35,622 nt of DNA from positions 1 to 35,622 of the forward strand of contig CALVFO010000028.1 of NCBI GenBank assembly GCA_944326855.1. The letters run 5' to 3'. Position numbers and translations under genes: made by a program. Under the pieces are notes generated by a model that did not search any database, had not been told where the DNA came from, and saw only the letters and a program-made list of their open reading frames with translations. Origin of the DNA: an uncultured Alistipes sp. Its GTDB lineage: Bacteria; Bacteroidota; Bacteroidia; Bacteroidales; Rikenellaceae. Positions 26,955 to 33,385 of this stretch are shown here, in pieces. Position 1 is the stretch's first letter. Every line of letters begins with the position of its first letter.

Positions 26955-27685
26955 ATGAATGATTTATTGCTCGTATTTATCGATGCGATGAACAATGGAC
27001 TCAACGAAGTTCCCCTGAAAGCCATCGCAGAAGAAAAGAAGGTCGAACCCGTACGGACGCCTTATCCTTGCACGGCAGCATTCCGACTTCAGTACATTGT
27101 TCCGGTAGATCGTTTTAGGGGCTTTGGGCGAAGAACGTTTCGGCGTACTCGATTCGGCAAACCGAATCGTAGAGTGCCCCTTTAACTACCCCCTTTACCA
27201 CGACACCTGTCGAAGGGATTTCCCGAGGTAACGTCTTTCAGTCTAAAATCGAGCAGAACGAAAAATCGGATCGATTTGTCATCATGCGCCTTACGTCCGG
27301 TATATTCGAAATCTATAAAGTCGCGCAAGACGAGGTAAAAAAGGTATACCTGCATCCCTCCTCCCCAATAACGCAACTGACCGAAAAGCCGAAGTCGGGT
27401 AACCGTTATACGATTGATTACAAACAGAGTGCGGCGGGATTTATGGAAATGGCGGGTTCGGCCGAACTGATCTGTTTTACGCACTCTTCACGACCATATT
27501 CCGTTGAGGCCAAGGAAGGAAAATACGCTAACGAGATCCTCGGCTTCGACTGGGATGGAAACCGGGTTGTAAAATACGTTCTGCCTTTCGCCATTAACCA
27601 TTTCTGTATCGACAGCCCCTCCATTTACGGCACGGCCCGACGCGATGACCACATAGTGCTTTATCGTTTCCCGATAAGAGCCTGA
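26955..27685 (+). pseudogene. Frameshifted BF3164-like beta-propeller lipoprotein remnant
   Basis: Three protein pieces in successive frames join into one product. Piece one (26955 to about 27110) reads NEVPLKAIAEEKKVEPVRTP and then LQYIVPVD. Piece two, shifted by +1 (about 27111 to 27220), reads FGVLDSANRIVECPFNYPLY. Piece three, shifted again by +1 (about 27221 to 27685), reads RGNVFQSKIEQNEKSDRFVI, EIYKV, and ends with EILGFDWDGNRVVKYVLPF and FCIDSPSIYGTARRDDHIV. This order matches the C-terminal half of the BF3164-like (TolB-like six-bladed propeller) lipoproteins of Bacteroidota. The N-terminal half, with signal peptide, is absent. No promoter is seen. At least two frameshifts plus truncation make it non-functional; sequencing error alone cannot explain the missing start. 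Confidence 0.7.
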
Positions 27686-28080
27686 GTCCTTTTCCCAAAC
27701 CGTTTGCGCGTGGCTTCCCGAGCATGACACCAACAACCTTTTGAGGCCAGAAAATCGATCCGGCAGCAAACGGCGAACGGGGCATTCCCTACCAAAACGC
27801 TACCTTTACAATCGTCTGTATACCATCGGGTCGCAAAGCAGGAGCTCCATACATTCGATCGGCCACCCTGACCGGTTAAGTTTTTCTGTTTCTTTCCCGA
27901 AAAAAAACAAAAACAAGATCTAAAAAGAAAAATATCCGTATCTTTAATCTACCCAAACGTGCATCGTTCGGCAGGACGGCCCCCTTTAAAGAGTATCCGT
28001 TCGTAGGTCATGAGGATCATATTGAGAGGAGCTCTCCCTCCATTCCCGGTGAGGCTTTTGCCCTGAATAGCATTCATTCC
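27686..28080. other. Intergenic region with a possible -7 element
   Basis: About 395 nt with no gene. TATCTTTA at 27939-27946 is one base off the -7 consensus and could serve the next gene with a long leader of about 150 nt; there is no TTTG at the proper spacing. Within the leader a possible 18-codon frame starts with ATG at about 28010 (MRIILRG), too short to call. Confidence 0.35.
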
Positions 28081-28108
28081 GGCACAACCGATCCCCTTCG
28101 GTTGTGCC
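28081..28108 (+). other. Perfect 11-bp hairpin at the start of the next gene
   Basis: GGCACAACCGA pairs with TCGGTTGTGCC around a 6-nt loop. The GTG at 28104 that I take as the start of the next gene lies inside the right arm, so translation could depend on the hairpin being open, or the true start may be further downstream. No T-run follows, so it is not an ordinary terminator. Confidence 0.5.
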
Positions 28109-29135
28109 TCAAAATATCCGCAATATAAAAAAGTTCCTTTATGGTTTTCTGGCTCTGATGTTAGGACAGAATCTGCCAGCCCAAAACCTGCAAGTGCAGG
28201 TTCGAGACACCCAGGGCGAACTGCCTTACGCCGTGGTTTCGATCAATCACCGCCAACACTACCTGTGTGATTCGTTGGGAGTAGCCCTGCTGCCTCTGGA
28301 TAAGCTGAAAGCCGGTGACACCATCTCGTCTTCCTATATAGGAAAACTGCCGGCATTTACCTTATATGGCCCGCAAACGGGACAAACATGTACCCTGACA
28401 CACGAAGCGAATGAAGTCTATGAACTCGAAAGCGTGGTCGTGAATGCCAAACAACAGTCCGGATGGAAGGCTTTTCGGAAATATGTCAAACCCGATCCTT
28501 TTGTATTCATCAGTTGCCGACTGGACGGGAAATTTCAGGCCGAGATCACGTTACCCGGCCATCAACCGAAACAAACGACAGGAACGTTCAGTATCGAGAA
28601 TCACATTACCAAAGGCATGAATCAACAACCCGGGGCTTTTATGCGGAACTTCTTTAAAGCGCCTCCCTCCATTCAAACGGCGGACGACACTACCGGTATC
28701 CATTCCGAACTTCTTCTCGGCATCAGCAGTACCCTCAGTCTCAGCAATCAGGCCATCGGTCGCATTTTTGGAGAGTCGATCCGTCGGAGTGCCAATTCGA
28801 ATATGCATTACCTCGGCACCAAAGATAACCAACACGTTTTCCGGTTTGTGTATGCGGATAAAAAGACCAGTTTCCAGATTCTTTTCCGGGCAAATATCCA
28901 AACCAAACAGATCGAAAGTTGGACTTATAACCGAATCTATGTAGCGGACGAGCAGTTCAATCAATGGGATATGTCGTTTACCTCTATGCCCTGCAAAAGC
29001 GAAGAACGGAAACTTAAACTTTATCCCACGATGTCCGTCACCCAGGAAGTTCACTCCTTACAACGCAGCAAAAACGGGTTGATCCGGGAACTGACCCTCT
29101 CCGAGATCCAATGCGAACTGCGCCGGAATGAATAA
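28104..29135 (+). CDS. Exported protein with carboxypeptidase-like regulatory domain
   Basis: The N-terminus NIRNIKKFLYGFLALMLGQN plus LPAQ is a signal peptide. The first ATG in frame would cut through it, so I use the GTG at 28104, although the codon ATC before RNIKKF sits where one would expect an ATG. After cleavage come the beta-sandwich CarboxypepD-reg-like domain at about 28-120 (NLQVQVRDTQGELPYAVVSI, GDTISSSYIGKLP, YELESVVVNAK) and a C-terminal region of about 220 residues that I do not recognise (PDPFVFISCRLDGKFQAEI, SFQILFRANIQTKQIESWTY). Many Bacteroidota cell-envelope proteins carry this layout. It is monocistronic, bounded by a terminator 100 nt downstream. Function unknown. Confidence 0.7.
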   Translation: MPQNIRNIKKFLYGFLALMLGQNLPAQNLQVQVRDTQGELPYAVVSINHRQHYLCDSLGVALLPLDKLKAGDTISSSYIGKLPAFTLYGPQTGQTCTLTHEANEVYELESVVVNAKQQSGWKAFRKYVKPDPFVFISCRLDGKFQAEITLPGHQPKQTTGTFSIENHITKGMNQQPGAFMRNFFKAPPSIQTADDTTGIHSELLLGISSTLSLSNQAIGRIFGESIRRSANSNMHYLGTKDNQHVFRFVYADKKTSFQILFRANIQTKQIESWTYNRIYVADEQFNQWDMSFTSMPCKSEERKLKLYPTMSVTQEVHSLQRSKNGLIRELTLSEIQCELRRNE

Positions 29136-29235
29136 TTAAGTACGTAGACGGTTCTCTAGAACCCCTATCCCATGATCTTCCTTTGAGGGTCTTCAGACAC
29201 GAGATTCTGAACCGCACCTCTTTCCCTCAAACATA

Positions 29236-29266
29236 AAACCCTGTAAGCATAAAACTTACAGGGTTT
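29236..29266. terminator. Hairpin downstream of the carboxypeptidase-regulatory-like gene
   Basis: A perfect 12-bp stem (AAACCCTGTAAG with CTTACAGGGTTT, 7-nt loop) lies 100 nt after the gene. On the + strand it is followed by TTTCTTACCATTTTTC (counting the end of the stem), usable as a terminator. It also marks the last position before base composition drops into the AT-rich island. Confidence 0.65.
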
Positions 29267-29289
29267 CTTACCATTTTTCAACAGTACTT

Positions 29290-29315
29290 TGGCGGAGAGA
29301 GAGGGTTATGAACCC
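29290..29315 (-). other. tRNA-Ser 3'-end-like sequence, possible attachment-site relic
   Basis: On the - strand this reads GGGTTCATAACCC followed by TCTCTCTCCGCCA, which looks like the T-arm, acceptor strand, discriminator G and CCA end of a serine tRNA. The rest of a tRNA is missing: the bases upstream have no anticodon arm or D-arm. Such isolated 3' ends are left when an integrative element inserts into a tRNA gene. It coincides with the change from GC-rich core to AT-rich accessory DNA. No integrase is in the window, so this is inference. Confidence 0.4.
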
Positions 29316-29363
29316 AGTTCTCTCAGTTTCCTTAAGTTCAAAAACTTATATTTCAAAATTTGT

Positions 29364-29603
29364 CTACTGTACCTTGATAGGATATGATTTGGAGCGCTTC
29401 ACCGGGTTGACATTGGCTTCATGCGCTCTGCGTTCGTCTTGTATATAACATTTGATATAAATATAGCTAATCTTTTGATCCTCTGCAATGATTTTTTCGG
29501 GAAGATCAAGTGCAGCAAATAGTAAGCACGAGGAATAACAAAAAGCTACGACAGTTTAAACTGTCGTAGCTAAATTTAGAAATAAATATTTTTCAATCTT
29601 CAT
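29364..29603 (-). pseudogene. Small membrane-protein ORF broken by an in-frame stop
   Basis: An 80-codon frame starts with MKIEKYLFLNLATTV, meets a TAA at codon 16, and continues in the same frame with TVVAFCYSSCLLFAALDLPE and a polar tail ending RRAHEANVNPVKRSKSYPIK then VQ and a TAG. Read through the stop, it would be a single-pass membrane protein. The TAA sits exactly at the centre of a 28-nt palindrome that also acts as a terminator for the gene upstream, so the terminator may have been built from, or inserted into, this ORF. No family is recognised. It may be a chance frame, which is why confidence is low. Confidence 0.3.
29544..29571 (-). terminator. 28-nt perfect palindrome with T-run (second terminator)
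   Basis: AGCTACGACAGTTT and AAACTGTCGTAGCT form a perfect palindrome. On the - strand it is followed by TTTT (part of GCTTTTTG), fitting a backup terminator behind the one at 29644-29673. Confidence 0.65.
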
Positions 29604-29643
29604 TTTAGAATATCTAATCTGATGTGGGCGTGGGTAAATACAA

Positions 29644-29673
29644 AGAAGGCATCCGATAATTCGGGTGCCTTCT
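29644..29673 (-). terminator. Terminator of the two-repeat exported protein gene
   Basis: A 13-bp stem with one mismatch or wobble (AGAAGGCACCCGA with TCGGATGCCTTCT on the - strand, 4-nt loop) starts 16 nt after the stop at 29689 and leads into TTGTATTT. Confidence 0.7.
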
Positions 29674-29688
29674 GTAAACATAGTCCAA

Positions 29689-30414
29689 TTAATTCCTTTT
29701 TGTTAGATTGATTCCCTCATACTCACTAGGTAGCAGCATGCTTTGCAATTTTCCCATGGAAACGATTGCGTGAAATGGGTAACTCAAAGCTGCATCTATC
29801 AGGGTAAGCACGTACCCTTGCTGTGTCCATTTACCCTCTGAAATAGTTTGATTCATAATATCCCAGCGATAGGTGTGATCTTCGGTTAGTATCAAACGAT
29901 ATTCTTGTGAGGTATAGATCCCTGATTGAATATTTGGATATCCAATTGATTTACAAAGAATTTGACCTAGTTTATTTATGGTAATTATATGATTATTGAC
30001 AGGATTTTTACCATACAAAGGTTCATTAATATCAGTATAGTCATACGTTTTTTTAATAGTTCGGTTTAATAAACTTTGAAATCCAAAAACGAATTGAAGG
30101 CCAGTTTTCTGTACCACTGCTTTCAGTGAATAATTCAAAATAGCATTATGCATAATGATCGTATCGTTTTGGATGATATAATCGCCGCATGATACTAGTG
30201 CTCCTTGTAAAAGATCATCCGTAAGATACTCCGTTAAATCTATTTGATATTTCCCTGATTTACTGAATTGTATCTCACAATACAGATTACTCTCCAGCGG
30301 CTTATCAAAAGTAAAACCATATGTACCTACGATCTTTCTCTCGCTTCGGATTTGGGAAGATCCTTCCGTTTGCATAGTAAGCAACAATAAGGATAACATC
30401 AAAAATTGCTTCAT
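29689..30414 (-). CDS. Exported protein of unknown function with two similar beta domains
   Basis: A signal peptide (MKQFLMLSLLLLTMQTEGSSQ) is followed by two units that resemble each other. Unit one (about 28-125) has GTYGFTF, SGKYQIDLTEYLTDD, CGDYIIQNDTIIMHNAILNY and SLKAVVQKTGLQF. Unit two (about 160-238) has SGIYTSQEYRLILTEDHTYR, SEGKWTQQGYVLTLIDAALS and PFHAIVSMGKLQS. The shared pattern is G-x-Y, a strand pair, then an A-L/I-x-Y turn, A-x-V and L-Q, suggesting a duplicated lipocalin-like or beta-sandwich domain. Its AT-rich composition and - strand orientation match the Rhs island. It could be an accessory or immunity protein of a lost tip; nothing proves this. Two terminators follow it. 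Confidence 0.65.
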   Translation of the reverse strand: MKQFLMLSLLLLTMQTEGSSQIRSERKIVGTYGFTFDKPLESNLYCEIQFSKSGKYQIDLTEYLTDDLLQGALVSCGDYIIQNDTIIMHNAILNYSLKAVVQKTGLQFVFGFQSLLNRTIKKTYDYTDINEPLYGKNPVNNHIITINKLGQILCKSIGYPNIQSGIYTSQEYRLILTEDHTYRWDIMNQTISEGKWTQQGYVLTLIDAALSYPFHAIVSMGKLQSMLLPSEYEGINLTKRN

Positions 30415-30811
30415 ATCTGTGACCTTTAAAATGGTGAAGGGTATCCATACCAGAAACCATTATATAAAGCTATTTTTTGAAAATGTAGCGTTTCATTGTA
30501 ATAGCGAGGTCCTCCCTGCATGTAGGTGTTAACCCTTCGGTAAGAGTGCTTACCACCAAGCCTTTACCTGCTCTGATGATAAATCCTCCGGCGAACCCTC
30601 ATCCTCTTCGGAGTGAGTGCATACGCAACTGCTGGTTGTCGTTACCGTAGATTATCAAGGAGCGGTAATAGGAAAAAGCCCCGTTTGCATTCTCCTTAAC
30701 AGCCTAGCTTCTTATCAAACACCTATTGAACCACGAAGTATCCATAAACTCATAAACACTTGATTTTAAAGCGTTTCAAAGTACAACTATAAACTTTGCT
30801 GTTCTATAAAA
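30415..30811 (-). other. Intergenic relic region, GC-richer than its surroundings
   Basis: About 400 nt without an intact gene. From 30480 to 30720 the composition rises to that of the core, and on the - strand short protein-like pieces in different frames appear (for example NGAFSYYRSLIIYGNDNQQL, and RRVNTYMQGGPRYYNETLHF up to a stop at about 30430). I read this as a decayed coding segment, perhaps from an earlier Rhs tip, but a structured RNA is not excluded. No promoter for the next gene is convincing. Confidence 0.35.
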
Positions 30812-31504
30812 CTAAAATTCAATTTTTAGTGTATTTCGTGGCATGATATCACCATCATACATTTTGTAGCCCATGATGTTTGTATCTAAAAAGGGTCCAT
30901 AAAATATAATACTATCGATCTTAATGGTATCTTTTGAAAAGAATTGAGATAGTTGATTCTGATCATATTTTATTTCATAATGACGATTTTTTCCCTTTTT
31001 ACGATGAATAGGTGCGTTAATTCTTTCATGGATCACAATCGTATCATGTGCCTTTATGGGTAAACCTCCATATTTTAAGGGAATGATTAGGTCAAATAAG
31101 AATTTGGCCTGATTCCATTGCTCAGGATTTTGGATGGAGTCAAGCGAATTCAGCTTGCGCACGATCTTCCATTCTACTTCTGCTATCTGGTTTTGATAAT
31201 TCAGTTGTTCTTCATAAATCCAATTCTGCGGTCCTACAGAATCTCTGAAATGAATAAAACCTCCGCATGTATCTTTAAATTGATCTGTCCAATAGTTTTC
31301 TGTTATATCTTTTCCTTTTTCATAAATGGAGATGGACGGAGAAAGTCTGACAACGAATAAATCGTATTCCGTATGATTGATTGCTTTGATTGAGATAAAA
31401 GCTTCACTTTCATGGATAGAATCTAAAGAAAGATCTACCGTAATAGTATTCTTGGGCTGACAGCCCAAGAATACTATACAAATTAAAAAACATAAGATCC
31501 TCAT
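30812..31504 (-). CDS. Lipoprotein downstream of orphan Rhs tip, candidate immunity protein
   Basis: The signal peptide MRILCFLICIVFLGC has its lipobox Cys at residue 15. The mature part of about 215 residues reads as a beta-rich domain (NTITVDLSLDSI, EAFISIKAINHTEYDLFVV) with a C-terminal region ending YDGDIMPRNTLKIEF; I do not recognise a family. The ATG lies 7 nt after the stop of the orphan Rhs tip. Rhs and other polymorphic toxins are followed by their immunity gene in just this way, so I infer that it neutralises the adjacent tip, acting in the periplasm or at a membrane. The lipobox codons lie in a 35-nt perfect inverted repeat (separate entry). Alternative: an unrelated lipoprotein of the island. 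Confidence 0.7.
   Translation of the reverse strand: MRILCFLICIVFLGCQPKNTITVDLSLDSIHESEAFISIKAINHTEYDLFVVRLSPSISIYEKGKDITENYWTDQFKDTCGGFIHFRDSVGPQNWIYEEQLNYQNQIAEVEWKIVRKLNSLDSIQNPEQWNQAKFLFDLIIPLKYGGLPIKAHDTIVIHERINAPIHRKKGKNRHYEIKYDQNQLSQFFSKDTIKIDSIIFYGPFLDTNIMGYKMYDGDIMPRNTLKIEF
31443..31477 (-). repeat. 16-bp perfect inverted repeat inside the lipobox codons
   Basis: ATAGTATTCTTGGGCT and AGCCCAAGAATACTAT flank a 3-nt loop, spanning codons 10-21 of the lipoprotein gene 27 nt after its ATG. In the mRNA this would be a very stable hairpin near the start codon. It encodes the lipobox region (IVFLGCQPKNTI), so it is both coding and palindromic. Confidence 0.9.
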
Positions 31505-31511
31505 AGAGATT

Positions 31512-32654
31512 TCACTTTAATATTGACATTGGAACAGAAGCAGGTAATTCCCATCCATTATTAATATATGATGGCACAGCCCGAATATGCCTGCTGACTA
31601 TTCTCCCTAAAGTATTCACATAACGACTTGCCTGTTGGTACTGGGACGTATGCATAAGATTGGGAGTGAGCACTCTTTTTTGCCATGAATAAGCTCCGTA
31701 TTCATAAAACGCTCCATTTAACGGGGCTCCTATTGCTAATTGCGGAACGTGAACATACTCATGTCCCATCGTAATAAATAATTCTAATTTACTCCTAAAT
31801 GCCGAAGTCGCAAAACGAACCGTATATTTATTGTCGACAAGGTTTTGATCTGTATGGGCAAGTGCAGTCCTGACCGAAGGTTCAGAATGATTTTCAAAAA
31901 AGGCATTATCATATTTCAATCTGGCTCTATTTCTATATTTTACATTACTGAAATACATATCACTAAAATTCTGAAGCGTTTGATCGCTGGGAACCAAAGT
32001 CCCATCTGCACCTCCGGAGTCACCCGCAGATAATCGCATAAATTCAGAAGACACCTTTTCAAACTGAGTTTTTCCTGTCATCTGGCCTGTTACAGAACCA
32101 ATAGCAGCACCCAATCCTCCACCTACTATTCCGTAGGCTAATCCTTCAAAAAGACCGGCACCGTTGATCCATGAATTAACGGATCCACTGAAAAAACCTC
32201 CGGCCGCTCCACTCGCAGCACCGATAGCACTGCCATTGCTCATCGCTTGAGTCAGGATTGTCGCGATACCCAGCGATTCCTTTACTAAGGAACCCACACC
32301 GAATGAAACCGCTCCACTTAAGCCTCCAATTCCTATATTCTGAAAGAATTGTCCCCAGTTCCAGTTTTGGAAACCTCCGGGACTTAACGCCACACTTATA
32401 GTGTAAGTTGCGGCACTAACCCCTGCCCCAATTCCAACAGCAGCCAGTAACGCCAACCAAGCGAACCGTCCATCCTGATCGATGTACATCATGGGAGCAT
32501 TTCCGCAGAACAGATACGGGTTGGCGAATTGGATGGCCGGATCGACATTGAACCATCGACCCAGCATGGGATCGTAGAAGCGGGCCCCGAAATCGTACAG
32601 ACCCAACATCGAGCCACCGAGGGTACCGTCCTGAAACTCTTTCCCGCTGAACAA
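31512..32654 (-). CDS. Orphan Rhs C-terminal tip with HExxH metallopeptidase-like motif
   Basis: The reading frame begins with the Rhs core end (FSGKEFQDGTLGGSM, GLYDFGARFYDPMLGRW, then NVDPAIQFANPYLFCGNAP) but lacks any repeat domain or signal peptide; the first usable codon is TTG at 32654, as a TGA interrupts the frame upstream. A Gly/Ala-rich pretoxin segment follows (about 62-190, AAVGIGAGVSAATYTISVAL). The C-terminal domain has ITMGHEYVHVPQLA: His298, Glu299 and His302 form HExxH, and Glu318 (in AFYEYGAYSW) may be the third zinc ligand. This suggests a zinc peptidase toxin. As it stands the tip is probably silent or poorly translated; it can become active if recombined onto the full Rhs gene 2.7 kb upstream. 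Confidence 0.8.
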   Translation of the reverse strand: MFSGKEFQDGTLGGSMLGLYDFGARFYDPMLGRWFNVDPAIQFANPYLFCGNAPMMYIDQDGRFAWLALLAAVGIGAGVSAATYTISVALSPGGFQNWNWGQFFQNIGIGGLSGAVSFGVGSLVKESLGIATILTQAMSNGSAIGAASGAAGGFFSGSVNSWINGAGLFEGLAYGIVGGGLGAAIGSVTGQMTGKTQFEKVSSEFMRLSAGDSGGADGTLVPSDQTLQNFSDMYFSNVKYRNRARLKYDNAFFENHSEPSVRTALAHTDQNLVDNKYTVRFATSAFRSKLELFITMGHEYVHVPQLAIGAPLNGAFYEYGAYSWQKRVLTPNLMHTSQYQQASRYVNTLGRIVSRHIRAVPSYINNGWELPASVPMSILK

Positions 32655-32711
32655 CAGCTTGTTCTTATTCAGGTTGTTGGTAGAATGGGTGAGTCAGAAA
32701 GGATAGTAATC
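32553..32711 (-). repeat. 159-bp direct repeat, copy in orphan tip
   Basis: This block aligns without gaps to 35269-35427, with about 15 differences by eye. It encodes 53 residues of the Rhs core end (from DYYPF to PMLGRW), except that a GGA Gly codon of the intact copy is TGA here. Both copies keep the same phase, so recombination between them would give an in-frame Rhs protein with the orphan tip. Confidence 0.93.
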
Positions 32712-33310
32712 TCTTTTGCAACCAATTTCCCGTCAACAAATTTCAATACCCATGGTTTTACATGAGGGGCGGTTGGCGTGGGTGTCGCAGGAAGTGGAAC
32801 TACTTTTTTTATACATTCCTGTCCTTGAGCATTGGTATAGGGAATAATTTCAAAGCTTTCTTGCATCCATAAAGGGGTATGTACAATTCTCTCAATATCT
32901 TCCGGAGACATAACGAAATCCTGATTGTCTAAAAACGCAATACAAATATATGTTCCGTATAAATCAGTTATATATGTGACCGTCTCTCCGGGTTGAATCA
33001 GGTCGGATAGAGCGGTTGCCAGACTGATTGTATAAATTGTGGTATCCTTATGATGGCCGATATTTAATTTTATGACATTATAAATTTCATGAATAGTGGA
33101 ATCCACGGTTACTTCAAACATATACCTTCCATGAAAAACACCTATATACTCCCCGAGGCTGTCATTTTGAAAGATTACTTGCCACGGTTTAGTCCGAACC
33201 GGACTGTGCGATCGCCACGAAGCATCACATCCGAACCATAAACTGACACTGATTATCAGAAATAGCGAGAGAATTGCGGATGAAAACCGTTGTATGAAAG
33301 AGCTTTTCAT
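32669..33310 (-). CDS. Lipoprotein paralogue B, C-terminus fused to Rhs-derived DNA
   Basis: I use the ATG at 33310 (MKSSFIQRFSSAILSLFLII), giving a signal peptide with lipobox Cys28 (LWFGC); the ATG at 33343 abuts a hairpin. The protein resembles the next gene: NVIKLNIG, TTIYTISLATALSDLIQPGE, TVTYITDLYGTYICIAF, and the C-terminal KPWVLKFVDGKLVAKE. The paralogue ends a few residues after this last motif. Here the original stop appears lost: the last 13 residues (ITILSDSPILPTT) are translated from the 159-bp Rhs repeat in a different frame. Function unknown; AT-rich and part of the Rhs island, so an immunity or accessory role is an inference. The stop is 14 nt before the orphan TTG, allowing translational coupling. 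Confidence 0.75.
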   Translation of the reverse strand: MKSSFIQRFSSAILSLFLIISVSLWFGCDASWRSHSPVRTKPWQVIFQNDSLGEYIGVFHGRYMFEVTVDSTIHEIYNVIKLNIGHHKDTTIYTISLATALSDLIQPGETVTYITDLYGTYICIAFLDNQDFVMSPEDIERIVHTPLWMQESFEIIPYTNAQGQECIKKVVPLPATPTPTAPHVKPWVLKFVDGKLVAKEITILSDSPILPTT

Positions 33311-33344
33311 AATCGTCGTTTTAATCTTAATATGAATATTCATA

Positions 33345-33377
33345 CAGTCACTTCCCCCCGATCAGGGGAAGTGACTG
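33345..33377. terminator. 13-bp hairpin between the two lipoprotein paralogues
   Basis: CAGTCACTTCCCC pairs perfectly with GGGGAAGTGACTG around a 7-nt loop. It lies 8 nt after the stop of the first lipoprotein gene and before the second. There is no T-run on the - strand, so it may protect or process the mRNA rather than end it. Confidence 0.55.
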
Positions 33378-33385
33378 CATATAAA

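Noticed and set aside
28010-28066. 18-codon ATG frame in the leader of the carboxypeptidase-regulatory-like gene
   Set aside because: Could be a leader peptide, but it is too short and there is no matching attenuator to support it.
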